Shown here in pieces: positions 27,489 through 36,574 of a DNA stretch of 64,000 bases. Positions within the stretch are counted from its first letter, which is position 1; the number at the start of each line of letters is the position of its first letter. The stretch comes from Acidobacteriota bacterium (lineage in GTDB: Bacteria; Acidobacteriota; Terriglobia; Acidiferrales; UBA7541). The notes under the pieces are model-generated. The model made no database searches. It was not told where the DNA came from and saw only the letters and a list, made by a program, of their open reading frames with translations. A program made the position numbers and the translations under genes. The DNA lies in contig JABCZR010000016.1 in assembly GCA_013289585.1 (NCBI GenBank), positions 1-64,000 of the forward strand, read 5' to 3'.

Positions 27489-27726
27489 TTTTTGGATGCG
27501 GCTGTGATCCTTGCGGGAGAATAGCCTCGCCGCTGCGGAGACATGCTCCTCTTTCTATGTCACCACAAATTGGAAGTAGCGACGGCGATCTCCGGCCGTG
27601 ATGTGCCCAATCCGCGAATAAATTGTGTGACGCAGCGCACGCGCCGGCGGGAACTTCGTACGGCAGCACAAGTAGTGGTGGGAAGGGCATCATCGGTCGC
27701 GACACAAAAAAAGGGAAAGCGATTTT

Positions 27727-28308
27727 TCAGAGCGTGCCGCGAAGGCCGAGGGCGTCGGCGTGCTCGCGCAGGGCGCCGATGCAAAACGTGATGTGTTCTT
27801 CAAGGGGAATGCCGAGTTCTTCGGCGCCTTTGCGGACATCCTCGCGAGAGACGCCTTTGGCGAATAGTTTGTCTTTCATGCGGCGCTTCACGGAATCCAC
27901 CTCGAGGTCGAGAATGCTCTTCGACGGCCGGACGTAGGCGCAAGCGGTGAGGAATCCGGCGAGTTCGTCGCATGCAAAAAGCGTATGCTCCAGTGCGGAT
28001 TCGCGCGGCACGCCGCAGTAGTCCGCGTGCGTGATGACGGCGCGGATGATCTCTTCGGAGTAGCCCTGCTCGCGAAGAATTTTTGCGCCTTCCGAGGGAT
28101 GCCCCTGATCGGGCGAGTGCTCGTGATTGGGCCAGCGCTCGTAGTCAAAATCGTGAAGCAGCGCGGCCAGCCCCCAGGTTTCTTCATCCGCACCGGCCTT
28201 GCGCGCATAGGAGCGCACGCATGCTTCAACCGCGAGCATGTGTTTGCGCAGACTCTCGGAAGCGGTGTACTCGCACAGCAGGTTCCAAGCGTCGTCGCGT
28301 GTCGGCAT
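27727..28308 (-). CDS. HD-domain phosphohydrolase
   Basis: A 193-residue protein of the HD superfamily of metal-dependent phosphohydrolases. Metal ligands are readable: H23 in LRKHMLAVE, H53-D54 in ALLHDFDYE, a later histidine in AVITHADYCG, and D114 near ACDELAGF. The form with SESLRKHMLAVEACVRSYAR at the N-terminus matches a widespread uncharacterised group of small bacterial HD proteins. The substrate is unknown. Start ATG 28308. It lies upstream of the PAP2 gene on the same strand, with a 238-bp gap in which I see nothing clear. Confidence 0.85.
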   Translation of the reverse strand: MPTRDDAWNLLCEYTASESLRKHMLAVEACVRSYARKAGADEETWGLAALLHDFDYERWPNHEHSPDQGHPSEGAKILREQGYSEEIIRAVITHADYCGVPRESALEHTLFACDELAGFLTACAYVRPSKSILDLEVDSVKRRMKDKLFAKGVSREDVRKGAEELGIPLEEHITFCIGALREHADALGLRGTL

Positions 28309-28656
28309 GCGGTTTCTCCCAAAACGAAACGGATAGTGTAGCGCAGGAGGAAAAGGCTAGCCAGAAACGGTTCTGAGGCTGCGTTTTGCAATAACTGATC
28401 TACAGACCGGGACTTTCATCCACATTTGCATCGTGCCACGCGCGAACGTTTCTCGATCGCCCTAACGGCACCCTGCAAATCGTCCCGCCGGACTGAGCTC
28501 ATTCCTCGCATTTAGTCCAAGAGACTTCTCACCTTTGAGACTGTCAGAACTTACAGTGTCCGAGAGTGGAGTGAGTGTAGAAGACTGTCGTTGCGATTCA
28601 AATGAGTGACGGGCACGCCTCGGCTCGTGCCCCTCCCCGGCATGGGAGGAACTATC
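28309..28656. other. Intergenic region upstream of the envelope protein
   Basis: A 348-bp gap between divergent genes. The only clear structure is a hairpin GGGCACG/CGTGCCC (28611-28617/28626-28632) about 14 bp before the strong GGGAGGA ribosome site of the next gene. No convincing coding frame or sigma-70 promoter was found by eye. Confidence 0.5.
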
Positions 28657-30315
28657 ATGGCTACCTATTCCCGATACTGCATCGGTTTTGTTTTCGCCCT
28701 TCTGACTGGCGCCATCCTGGCGGATGCACACGTCTGCACGCCAGGAATTTTTTGGCGTGATGTCAACCATTCAGTGAGAATTAGTCAGATTCTGCAGAAA
28801 GAAAAGAACAGCCCAAACGGCACCGATGAGGAAAACATCCTTTCCGATGATCGACCGATATTGGTTACCACGTCGGACGACCCTCCAAAAAACGCAACGG
28901 AACATGACAACGCAGATGCCGAGGGCATTCCGGGAGCTTTGTCGACGCCCGCGATCGTTCCCGTGGCTCTCAAGCCGAAGGAATTAAAGTCGAGAAAAGA
29001 GAGGGGAGGAACGGCAGATTCCGACCGATTCCAGTGGCGGCCTGCGCTGGGAGAATCGATGCTGTATACGGGGATCATGCATGCGTTTCGTTTCACAACA
29101 GAGGCCGGAACTCGGGATGCCCTCAACGGACCGTGGTTCAACAACTGGATATCGTCTGTCTCCGAAATTCGAGGGTGGGATGACCATGATCCTTTCATTA
29201 CCAACGATCTGGCGCATCCCATGGAAGGGGCCATCTTTGGATTCATCCAGCAACAAAACGACCCGAAGTATCGAAACGTCATGTGGGGATCGGGACGTGA
29301 TTACTGGATCAGCCGTTTGCGGGCGCTGTCATTTTCCGCAATCATGAGCACGCAATGGAAGATCGGCCCAGCAAGCGAGGCTTCGATCGGAAATGTGCAA
29401 CTCCACGAACCAGGCGGATTCACCGATTTGGTTATCACCCCGACTGTTGGCATTGTCTGGATGATGGGCGAGGACATTGCGGATCGTTACGTCATTACCG
29501 GGCTGGAAAACCGGACGTCGAATATCCCGATGATTATGCTTGCCAGGTGCTTTGGGAATCCCAGCCGGACCTTCGCCAATCTGATGGCCTTCAAACCGCC
29601 GTGGTATCGCGCAACACGTTTCGGAATCTTTGGAGCCAATCACGAACTCCGCAAGCAACTCTTGAAAGACTACAAGGAGGGGCTCACGGGAAAGATTTTC
29701 GAGTTCGATTCCGCGGGAATTTTGAAAAGCGATTCTAGTCAAAGGAAATATCCGCTCGAGGCGCCCATCGAGCTGATGGCTACGGCACAGTATGAAAGCT
29801 TTCTCGGCGGCGGCAGCTGCATCGGCGGCGGGGGAAGCGGGGCCGCGCGGATCAATCCGAGCTGGCAATTCATTGCCGAGGTCAATGGCTGCATGATCAT
29901 CAACATGCCCAAAGGCGAAAGCGCGGATTCGGAAATGTTCGCCATCGGATTGCGATGGGCGCCCTTGGCATCGCATCGGGTGTCCCCGTACAGCCAGGTT
30001 CTCATCGGCGGTCGAAGAATCACCCACGAAATCGACGACATGCAGAAAAAATGGGAGCTTCTCCATGCATGGAAAGATGGCAGCGGCACGCTCCCACACT
30101 ATCCCACTAGAAGCGATTGGTCTGTCGAGCACATGGCGGATGGATTGGTGATCGAGGCTGGAGGCGGGTTCGATTTCCTGGTGAACCGGGCGCTTGCCTG
30201 GCGCGTCGCGAACCTCGAGTACACGCACACCTGGATTTCTCGCGTGGACCAGATAAACGCCTCTCAAGGCATTAAATTTACTTCAGGGTTGATTTTGCGA
30301 ATCGGGACGTGGTGA
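28657..30315 (+). CDS. Exported envelope protein, DUF3943-like
   Basis: A 552-residue protein started at ATG 28657, chosen for the GGGAGGA ribosome site 7 bp upstream. A signal peptide (MATYSRYCIGFVFALLTGA) precedes a low-complexity linker. Residues about 170-300 (NDLAHPMEGAIFGF, then GPASEASIGN and TDLVITPTVG) resemble DUF3943, an uncharacterised family of probable outer-membrane beta-barrel proteins. The C-terminal half alternates polar and hydrophobic residues as beta strands do. Residues about 388-397 are glycine-rich (GGGSCIGGGG). Function unknown. The 3' gap has no clear terminator. Confidence 0.7.
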   Translation: MATYSRYCIGFVFALLTGAILADAHVCTPGIFWRDVNHSVRISQILQKEKNSPNGTDEENILSDDRPILVTTSDDPPKNATEHDNADAEGIPGALSTPAIVPVALKPKELKSRKERGGTADSDRFQWRPALGESMLYTGIMHAFRFTTEAGTRDALNGPWFNNWISSVSEIRGWDDHDPFITNDLAHPMEGAIFGFIQQQNDPKYRNVMWGSGRDYWISRLRALSFSAIMSTQWKIGPASEASIGNVQLHEPGGFTDLVITPTVGIVWMMGEDIADRYVITGLENRTSNIPMIMLARCFGNPSRTFANLMAFKPPWYRATRFGIFGANHELRKQLLKDYKEGLTGKIFEFDSAGILKSDSSQRKYPLEAPIELMATAQYESFLGGGSCIGGGGSGAARINPSWQFIAEVNGCMIINMPKGESADSEMFAIGLRWAPLASHRVSPYSQVLIGGRRITHEIDDMQKKWELLHAWKDGSGTLPHYPTRSDWSVEHMADGLVIEAGGGFDFLVNRALAWRVANLEYTHTWISRVDQINASQGIKFTSGLILRIGTW

Positions 30316-30634
30316 GAGAGTATTCGAGTCCCAAAACGGGTCCTAACCGAGGCTCACAGCGATGGCGCTCACTGCTTCCAATTGGCAGTAGAAGTGGCCC
30401 CGTGTAAAGCAGGATGCCAGAAAACCAGGTGAGGGGGCGGGCTCAGAACGCGGGCTGTGGAAAATCTGGCAACGCCAGTACACCACAAGCTGTATGGCAT
30501 GCATGAGTGAGAGATACAAGTAGTCGCGGAAAGTACGGCGCTCGGAGACGCGACTGCCCGCAAGGACAGGCGAAAACAGGGCGTAAACATGGAGAAGCGC
30601 GGCTGCAAATCTTAAAAATAGTTCAAAAATACTC
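30316..30634. other. Intergenic region without a supported gene
   Basis: About 320 bp separate the DUF3943-like gene from the promoter of the HTH regulator. Short frames exist on the minus strand but are rich in Arg/Ser/Cys, lack ribosome sites and resemble no protein. Only small imperfect hairpins are visible. Confidence 0.5.
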
Positions 30635-30663
30635 TTGACAGAAAATGGCGTACGCACAATACT
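30635..30663 (+). promoter_or_regulatory. Sigma-70-type promoter of the zinc-ribbon/HTH regulator
   Basis: A consensus -35 TTGACA (30635-30640), a 17-bp spacer and -10 AATACT (30658-30663) lie about 90 bp upstream of the regulator start. The strong -35 and ideal spacing make this one of the clearest promoters in the window. With the downstream terminator it suggests a monocistronic transcript. Confidence 0.75.
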
Positions 30664-30754
30664 CCCGTTGCGCCAGTCACTGCCTTCCCTGAGAACGTTC
30701 CAGCGTCTCTCGCCTATCCGCACGCCGGAAAAAAACCGTCAACAAGGAGTACCG

Positions 30755-31525
30755 GTGTCGGCACAATTAGAAAATGAATCTATGAACTCGCTAGAGTTGG
30801 ATCGGGAAGTCATCCGCTGCAAGACATGTGGACTTGTCCAGTACCGGACGCGCACTGGGAATTGCCGCCGTTGTGTGCGCGCCTTGCCTCAGCGCTTGGA
30901 GTTCCTGATTCCTCCACCGGCACCTCCGGAGGAGGCAGTCGCTGAGCCTGCGTCGGAAAAATTCGTCAACCAGGAGACGGTCGAGAACATCGGCCAGCGT
31001 ATTCGCCAACTGCGCGAATCGCGCGCGATGACCCAGAGCCAGCTGCAATCGCGCTCAAAAGTCTCGCGGTCCTATCTCTCCCGCATCGAAAGCGGCCAGA
31101 TGACGCCGAGCCTCGGCACACTGGAGAAAATTTCCGAGGCACTGAACGTCGGGCTGAACCGCTTCTTCATCCCGGAATCGGATGGCGAAGCGCTACTCGA
31201 GGATCCATTCATCCAGGGGCTACGCCCGTTCCTGCGCCAACTGGATTGGGAGCAATGGCAGTCCATCCTGAAGCGCCTGCAAGCGATCAGCGACCACGTT
31301 CACGCAGCACCAATCACGCTCCGCCCTATCGGTAATCCGGCGCGGCTGCCGCAGCCCGCGTCGGCGAATGGCAACGGCAACGGACACATCGGCGCCGTGC
31401 ATTCGAATGGGCTTGCCCACACGCTCGCCCATGGTCAACCGCAGGGCTACCAGCTGCGGAGACCGGGCGGCTCGTTCGGGGCAACTCAGAGCAAGCCTTC
31501 GTTCCTCCGGCCGGTTGCGCGGTAA
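30755..31525 (+). CDS. Zinc-ribbon plus XRE-type HTH regulator
   Basis: A 256-residue protein started at GTG 30755, with AAGGAG 5 bp upstream; ATG 30781 is an alternative. An N-terminal zinc-ribbon-like knuckle has C22/C25 and C37/C40. It is followed by a Cro/CI-type helix-turn-helix at about residues 80-138 (IGQRIRQLRESRAMTQSQL, then SRSYLSRIESGQMTPSLGTL). The C-terminal third is asparagine/glycine/histidine-rich (ANGNGNGHIG) and probably disordered. Promoter and terminator frame it as a single-gene unit. The signal and targets are unknown; the ribbon could sense metal or redox state, or simply bind nucleic acid. Confidence 0.85.
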   Translation: MSAQLENESMNSLELDREVIRCKTCGLVQYRTRTGNCRRCVRALPQRLEFLIPPPAPPEEAVAEPASEKFVNQETVENIGQRIRQLRESRAMTQSQLQSRSKVSRSYLSRIESGQMTPSLGTLEKISEALNVGLNRFFIPESDGEALLEDPFIQGLRPFLRQLDWEQWQSILKRLQAISDHVHAAPITLRPIGNPARLPQPASANGNGNGHIGAVHSNGLAHTLAHGQPQGYQLRRPGGSFGATQSKPSFLRPVAR

Positions 31526-31555
31526 GCTTTTCTCGAGAGCAGGGCACAAGAAAAC

Positions 31556-31593
31556 GCGGCGTCCCCAAGACGGGGGCGCCGCATTTTTTTTTT
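31556..31593 (+). terminator. Intrinsic terminator after the HTH regulator
   Basis: An 11-bp GC-rich stem (31556-31566 with 31572-31582, one G-T pair) with a 5-nt loop is followed by A and then ten consecutive T (31584-31593). It starts 31 bp after the regulator stop. The convergent minus-strand gene ends at 31707, so the hairpin may also slow transcription from that side. Confidence 0.95.
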
Positions 31594-31706
31594 GCGCGAC
31601 ACTTCTGAGCACAGGTGGCACTAGTCTCATCAAGACTAGAGACATGGCCGTGGCCGCGGGGACGGAAAGCACGGAGGTCAAGAGTGTTGCGCCCTCGTTC
31701 TTTCGA

Positions 31707-32417
31707 CTATTCGCGAACGACGGAAACTTTTGCGGACGGAACTTCGAGCCGCATCAGCCGGTGACTGGCGTCGAGAACCAGGAGGATCTCAATATCGGAA
31801 GTCGTGACCTTGAGGCCTTCGTAGGATTTTCCGTCGACGTTGGCCGCGCCCGTGGCTTCAACGGTGATGGTTCCGGGCGTTAGCTCCTGCGGGATGAGCA
31901 CGGGAAAAGTTTGTGAGCCACGCTTGGACCAGTCATAGACGCGGGCGAGAACGGCATATTGGTGGTACAGATTGTTGTCGAGTACGGCGATGAGGGGAGT
32001 GTTGAAGGCAAGAGTCTGTTCGAATGGGCGCGCGCCCTGCATTTCCAGCGTGATTTTGGCGGTGCCGTTGGCGAAAACAATGTGCGCGCCATTGGTTTTT
32101 TCCGCCTGGGCTGTCCATTCGTAACTGATCGGTGCGCCATCGGGCTGCAGCGTAAGCGTGCCGGAAATTTTGCTTGCGGCGCCTTGGGGCGGCTTGATTT
32201 CCGAAAGGCCTTTGGAGCGCCAGCCGGCACCCGAGGGAGCAATTTCAAACTCTTCGTGACCGACGGTCTGACCGTCGAGATTGATGGTAAATCTGCCCTT
32301 GTCCTGAACAAAGACGGCGGGGCCTGATACGGCGCTTTTTTTCTGCGCCGATAGAGAAAGCGCGGAACAGGCGAGAATTCCGAGAGCGGTGGCAATCGCC
32401 AGTGTTCTGGATTTCAT
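31707..32417 (-). CDS. Secreted hypothetical protein
   Basis: A 236-residue protein started at ATG 32417 (MKSRTLAIATALGILACSAL). The signal peptide ends either at an SAQ-like site or, less likely, at an LAC lipobox. The mature part is beta-rich with no cysteines. Segments such as FTINLDGQTVGHEEFEI and YEGLKVTTSDIEILLVLDASHRLMRL suggest a lipid- or polymer-binding beta sandwich, but I recognise no named family. It is the last gene of the minus-strand run behind aroK (46-bp gap). Confidence 0.7.
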   Translation of the reverse strand: MKSRTLAIATALGILACSALSLSAQKKSAVSGPAVFVQDKGRFTINLDGQTVGHEEFEIAPSGAGWRSKGLSEIKPPQGAASKISGTLTLQPDGAPISYEWTAQAEKTNGAHIVFANGTAKITLEMQGARPFEQTLAFNTPLIAVLDNNLYHQYAVLARVYDWSKRGSQTFPVLIPQELTPGTITVEATGAANVDGKSYEGLKVTTSDIEILLVLDASHRLMRLEVPSAKVSVVRE

Positions 32418-32463
32418 AGTCGTTCTTACCCTGGCGTCCATTCTCTCTCAGGGAAGCGGTTTC

Positions 32464-33045
32464 TCAACGAGGAATTGAGGCTGGATTTCCGCCGGAAGCA
32501 ACAATGCCGCGGCGCAGAATTTCGGCGACGACTTGAGTCGGCTCGGCGGAACTGTCCACGCGCGAGTCGGCGAGTTGATAGGAAGGGAGGCGTTGAGCGT
32601 AAAGCGCGCGGAAGCTGACTTCATCGCGGAAGAGCGGGCGGCCGGTCATGGTCATGCAGCGAGAGAGTAATAGTTCGAGCGGAGAATCCAGCCAGAGAAC
32701 GGGAACGCCGGCAGAGCGGAGAAACTCGGGGCAACCGGGCTGGGCGTAAGTTCCACCGCCGAGTGCGAGAACGGTACTCTCCTTATGTTCGGAGGCGCGG
32801 CCAAGGGCGGCGCGGAGTTGGTCGGCTTCCAGCTTTCGAAAAGCGGGCTCTCCCAGTCGTTCAAAAATCTCGGGAATGGTGAGCCCAGCGGCTTCTTCGA
32901 TGCGGTCATCGAGATCAACAAAACGCCAGGCGAGATGCTGGGCAAGGAGCGTGCCTACAGTGGTCTTGCCGGAACCCATGAATCCGGCGAGGCAGAGGAT
33001 CGGAACACGCGCCAGCGGGACGCGCAAAGGAGGTATGGTCGCCAC
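32464..33045 (-). CDS. aroK: Shikimate kinase
   Basis: A 193-residue P-loop kinase of the shikimate pathway, phosphorylating shikimate at the 3-OH. Seen are the Walker A motif GFMGSGKTT (about residues 21-29), the shikimate-binding aspartate in FVDLDDRIEE, the RKLEADQLR segment, the GGG at ALGGGTY, and the lid/adenine region TGRPLFRD. The start is GTG 33045, the best available, with a modest ribosome site; the first 12 residues may not all be real. It sits 19 bp after the DUF4097 gene, inside a stress-type sigma operon, which is unusual for this housekeeping gene. Confidence 0.9.
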   Translation of the reverse strand: MATIPPLRVPLARVPILCLAGFMGSGKTTVGTLLAQHLAWRFVDLDDRIEEAAGLTIPEIFERLGEPAFRKLEADQLRAALGRASEHKESTVLALGGGTYAQPGCPEFLRSAGVPVLWLDSPLELLLSRCMTMTGRPLFRDEVSFRALYAQRLPSYQLADSRVDSSAEPTQVVAEILRRGIVASGGNPASIPR

Positions 33046-33064
33046 GGGATGGCTGCGCGAGAAA

Positions 33065-33976
33065 CTAATCGCGCTTCAGGATGCGAATTGTACCACTGTA
33101 GGAGGAGAGTTCGACCTTCGCGAGTCCAAGGCCTACGGTGCCGAAGAGCCCCTTGGTAAATTTTGAAGCCATGTGCTTGACGCCGTGCGAATCGGGCTTG
33201 AGATATGCGGCGGCGCGGTTGTCCACAGTGCCCATGGTGGTTTGCGCGTTGAGGTCAAAAGAATCGCTGCCGGAAAAGCGAACCTCGACGAGGCCTTTGC
33301 CGCTCTTCATGGTGTAGAGACCGGTGCGGACGAAATCGCCGTCAAAGAGAATGTTGCCAGTAGTGGTGAGAAGATTGACGTTCGTCAGGCCCGGCTGGAG
33401 GATTTGGGCGCTGCCGCTGATGGAACTGAATTCGAGTTTTCCTGCACATTGCGTGCACACCAAGGAACCGCCGGTGGTCTTGACGATGATATAGCCGGAA
33501 ACTTCCTTGAGGTGAATATCGCCGGAGACACTTTCCAGCTTCATGTCCCCCATGACCTGCTCGACATAGATGAGCCCGGTTTGGGTCTTGAGCTGCAGCT
33601 CGGTCTCTTCCGGAACCGTCAGCTGAAGATTAGTTTCGAGCTCTTGCGGCTGGGCTGAGGAATCGAGAATGCTGGAAGTGACGTCAACGCGATCGCCAGC
33701 CTGTTCGAACTCCACGGTAATTTTATCGGAAGCTCGGGTTCCCGTGACCACTATTTCGGGGTTTTTCCAGGACTTTACTTCAATTCGGCCATTGGCAACG
33801 TTTTGGATCAAGACGACCGGACGGCCCTGCACAGGGAAATGTTTTTCGAGGTGCTGACCGGCTGCGGAAGCGCCGATGGGCCAAAGGAATAGGCAGGCGC
33901 CCAAAGCGGGCACGATATTGCGCGGAAGAAGTGAACTTGACCGGCCTGGGGTCAGCTCCGTGATTCGAATGTCCAT
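33065..33976 (-). CDS. Exported DUF4097-family beta-repeat protein
   Basis: A 303-residue protein with an internal-looking signal segment (VPALGACLFLWPIGASAAGQ, about residues 22-41) and a right-handed beta-solenoid typical of DUF4097. The repeated strands include VESVSGDIHL-like turns such as KLESVSGDIHLKEVSGYI and KLEFSSISGSAQIL. Such proteins are common partners of ECF sigma systems in Acidobacteriota and Bacteroidota, and their function is unknown. One nucleotide separates the anti-sigma stop from this ATG, so translational coupling is likely. Two cysteines (CTQC) may form a disulfide outside the cytoplasm. Confidence 0.85.
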   Translation of the reverse strand: MDIRITELTPGRSSSLLPRNIVPALGACLFLWPIGASAAGQHLEKHFPVQGRPVVLIQNVANGRIEVKSWKNPEIVVTGTRASDKITVEFEQAGDRVDVTSSILDSSAQPQELETNLQLTVPEETELQLKTQTGLIYVEQVMGDMKLESVSGDIHLKEVSGYIIVKTTGGSLVCTQCAGKLEFSSISGSAQILQPGLTNVNLLTTTGNILFDGDFVRTGLYTMKSGKGLVEVRFSGSDSFDLNAQTTMGTVDNRAAAYLKPDSHGVKHMASKFTKGLFGTVGLGLAKVELSSYSGTIRILKRD

Positions 33977-33977
33977 G

Positions 33978-34649
33978 TCAGTGAATGCTCCCTCCGCGAT
34001 CCATCATCGCAGACAATAATTCCGCTTTTTGCTGATAAGCGCCGGACAGGTACTCGCGGGCCAGGTCGTCCTGCGGTTCTTCTTTTACACGGCGCTCGCA
34101 ATCGGCGATAAAGTCGTCAACCTGCTGCAGATTGTCACGGAGCGAGGCATCGACGGGAGCGGTGCTGGCCAAAATCATGCCTCTGGCGACAGGCTCCTGA
34201 TCATCGAGGACAGATCGAGTAGCTGCGAAGGATTCCGAAGCCATCATGGAAGGCTGCATCGAGAGCGGCGCGTTCAGGGCGGCATCATTGTCATTGCGGA
34301 GCTGAAGAACAGCGGCGAAGAGTATGAGCAAGCCGACCGTAGCGGTAGCCATGGCGCGGCTGCGGAAGAGATCGCCGAAGCCCTGCCACCACGAGGCACG
34401 GTCCATGGAAGGCGCGAGAACAGGTTCCTTGATGATTCCTTCGAGCTCAAGCTGGGCACGTAGTGCGGTCCAAACACGATCGGGGGGAGCAATTTCGCGA
34501 GGCATCTTGCGCGCGACGTCAACAATGCTGGTCAAATCCGCAATATAGTTGCGGCACTCGCGGCACTCCGCCAGATGCGAGTTCACGGCCTGCGAAAGCG
34601 GCGCCAGACCTTCCTGCTCGATTACTGTTTCCACGTCCCTACACTGCAT
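33978..34649 (-). CDS. Zinc-finger anti-sigma factor, membrane-anchored
   Basis: A 223-residue protein with an N-terminal anti-sigma zinc domain (C3, H25, C29, C32 in HLAECREC), a linker, one transmembrane helix (about residues 100-117) and a periplasmic helical tail with NLQQVDDFIADCERRVKE. It should bind and hold the ECF sigma factor encoded upstream (129-bp gap) until an envelope signal or redox change releases it. Start ATG 34649. The C-terminal tail may act as the sensor. Confidence 0.88.
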   Translation of the reverse strand: MQCRDVETVIEQEGLAPLSQAVNSHLAECRECRNYIADLTSIVDVARKMPREIAPPDRVWTALRAQLELEGIIKEPVLAPSMDRASWWQGFGDLFRSRAMATATVGLLILFAAVLQLRNDNDAALNAPLSMQPSMMASESFAATRSVLDDQEPVARGMILASTAPVDASLRDNLQQVDDFIADCERRVKEEPQDDLAREYLSGAYQQKAELLSAMMDRGGSIH

Positions 34650-34778
34650 GACCCATCACTCCGAAGAAGACCGGCACTGGACGGCCGTCCTCTCGACTTT
34701 TGCGAATCTATTCACCGCAAACAATTCCTGCTTCGCCGTGAAGCCGTATGCACACCCACCGATTGCGCACATTGTAGC

Positions 34779-35525
34779 TCAATCATTGTGTGCCGTCTGC
34801 GTTTTCGCGGCATGCCGTACCTGCCGCGCTTGTTCACGTACGTCTTCCTGCAGCAGCTGGCGCAGGCGCGTACGCGCTTTGTGCAATTGTGACTTCGAGT
34901 TGCCGACCGAACATCCCATAATGTCCGCGATCTCGTTGTGCTCGTATCCCTGCACGTCGTGGAGCACAAAGACGGTGCGATAGCCGGGCGGCAGTTTCTC
35001 TACGGATCGTTCCAAATTGACCCGGTCCACCGCACCGCTAAGGCGCAAATCAGGTGCTCCGATGTCTTTCCTGGGGCCGCCGGTTTCTTCGTCGGGCTCC
35101 GTCGTTTCTTCCAGAGAGGCCACAGGGAGCGACTTCTTCCGAAGCCGCATAAGCACAACATTGACCGTCATCCGATGCAACCAGGTCGAAAAAGCCGACT
35201 CACCGCGAAAAGTCCCAATCTTGCGGAAGAGCTGCAGAAAGGCTTCCTGCATCAGATCTTCCGCATCGGACGGGTTGTTTACCATCCGCAGGCAGAGAGC
35301 GTAGACGCGGCGGCCATGCAACTGGTACAAGAACTCAAAAGCCGCAGCATCGCCGGCCTGGGCCAAGCGGATGGCATCGGCCTCAGTCAACGGTTTAGCT
35401 GACTGCGGCGAAGCCGGCGCGTTCGGATCGCGTGGTTGATTTCGGGCCAACGGTCCAATAACGGCGCATCCACCTTCTCGGATGCACCGGGTACCCCCTA
35501 GAGTTGTCCTTGCATGAGCCCGCAC
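34779..35525 (-). CDS. ECF-type RNA polymerase sigma factor
   Basis: A protein of up to 248 residues. Region 2 is seen as [20 protein letters not shown] followed by [20 protein letters not shown]. Region 4 is seen as [27 protein letters not shown] with the helix [21 protein letters not shown]. The start is unclear: GTG 35525 opens the frame, but the first ~45 residues are not sigma-like, and TTG 35450 is possible. It heads a minus-strand set with a zinc anti-sigma and a DUF4097 protein, so it probably drives an envelope-stress response. Autoregulation is common in this family, but I found no clear promoter. Confidence 0.9.
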   Translation of the reverse strand: MRAHARTTLGGTRCIREGGCAVIGPLARNQPRDPNAPASPQSAKPLTEADAIRLAQAGDAAAFEFLYQLHGRRVYALCLRMVNNPSDAEDLMQEAFLQLFRKIGTFRGESAFSTWLHRMTVNVVLMRLRKKSLPVASLEETTEPDEETGGPRKDIGAPDLRLSGAVDRVNLERSVEKLPPGYRTVFVLHDVQGYEHNEIADIMGCSVGNSKSQLHKARTRLRQLLQEDVREQARQVRHAAKTQTAHND

Positions 35526-35600
35526 TTGCTAAACAAACACCTGTACAGGGCACTTGTTGCATGGCAAACGAAATGCAGCACTGCGGGCAAGCAGGCCAGA

Positions 35601-36323
35601 CTATTGTCCCGCGATTGGGGCCATCCGTCTATGACGGAAGAAGCGGTGGCGGGCTTCGGCTGGTGGAAGCTGGGATTGTTCCAGGATGGTCTGCTGGAAG
35701 AGGGCCAGCTGGTCCGCGGGAAGCACAAGGAGGAAGGATTTCAGCAGGACGATAGCCTCCCGGAGACAGGTATTCAGATCATAATGGTCCGCGTCCACCG
35801 CTTCCCACATTCTTCGGGGATCCGCGGAATTACCTTCGGAAAGCTCGGCCGCGGAAACGCGGTAATCCTTGCCTAAATCCTCGACCATCTCACCCAAAGT
35901 GTTCAGCTTATGGAGAAACTGAAGCCGATGGGAAAGCAGCACGTGGTTGAGCAGGCTGTTGATGCGTGCCGATTTCTGGCTTTTCTGCCCTTGAAAATTG
36001 GCAGGGTTGAGAGGAGCGGCGTTGGGGATGGTGCCGTAATGCTTAGCGTGCTCGTAGAGGGCACGAAGCAAACCACCGAGGAGATCGGTTAGCAGAGGAC
36101 AAAGACTTGCCGAAACCTGGACGGCCTGAAGGGATTTGCCCAGATGTCTTTCCTGGCGCAGTTCGATCGCCTCATTCAGCGAGATGCTCAACATCGCATA
36201 ATTGGATTCGAGTTTCTGGACGTTCTTGCGGAAAACCACAGCCTGATCTTCGGGCAGCCACGCGCGCCAGTCCTGTTCGACAGACAATCCGCGGGCGAGT
36301 GGGGGGCGGATGGAGCCTCTCAA
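35601..36323 (-). CDS. Helical hypothetical protein divergent from lysS
   Basis: A 240-residue, mostly alpha-helical soluble protein with no signal peptide, transmembrane helix or recognised motif. It starts at TTG 36323 with ACGGAGA about 8 bp upstream. The segments FRKNVQKLESNYAMLSISLN and LREAIVLLKSFLLVLPADQL suggest long amphipathic helices. I do not recognise it. It lies between the ECF sigma gene and the divergent lysS. The long uninterrupted frame and plausible ribosome site support it being real. Confidence 0.6.
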   Translation of the reverse strand: MRGSIRPPLARGLSVEQDWRAWLPEDQAVVFRKNVQKLESNYAMLSISLNEAIELRQERHLGKSLQAVQVSASLCPLLTDLLGGLLRALYEHAKHYGTIPNAAPLNPANFQGQKSQKSARINSLLNHVLLSHRLQFLHKLNTLGEMVEDLGKDYRVSAAELSEGNSADPRRMWEAVDADHYDLNTCLREAIVLLKSFLLVLPADQLALFQQTILEQSQLPPAEARHRFFRHRRMAPIAGQ

Positions 36324-36512
36324 AAGTGTTCTCCGTCAGGGACAGGAAACGAAGTATACCAAAAACTTCTCCATGAGACAGTGTTTTTTCAAGTACTTTT
36401 CTGGACCCATTTGGGACTGTTGAACAGCAACGAACCCGTGTGCGAGATTCGAGAGCGGGAGAAGAGTCATTAGATAGCGCTCCACGCGAAGCAGGGGGCA
36501 GCAGCGTGTTCC

Positions 36513-36542
36513 TTGCTCAGCGGACGGGCAGGCCGCTATACT
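36513..36542 (+). promoter_or_regulatory. Probable lysS promoter
   Basis: TTGCTC (36513-36518), an 18-bp spacer and TATACT (36537-36542) end 32 bp before the lysS TTG start. The same TTGCT...TATACT style appears ahead of rimP. The -35 is partial and the -10 is good. Confidence 0.6.
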
Positions 36543-36574
36543 CGCGTGCATTCGAGTTCGAAAGGATTTCCCCG

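Noticed and set aside
30343-30723. Minus-strand 126-codon frame in the gap before the HTH regulator
   Set aside because: No ribosome site, atypical composition, and it overlaps the regulator promoter.
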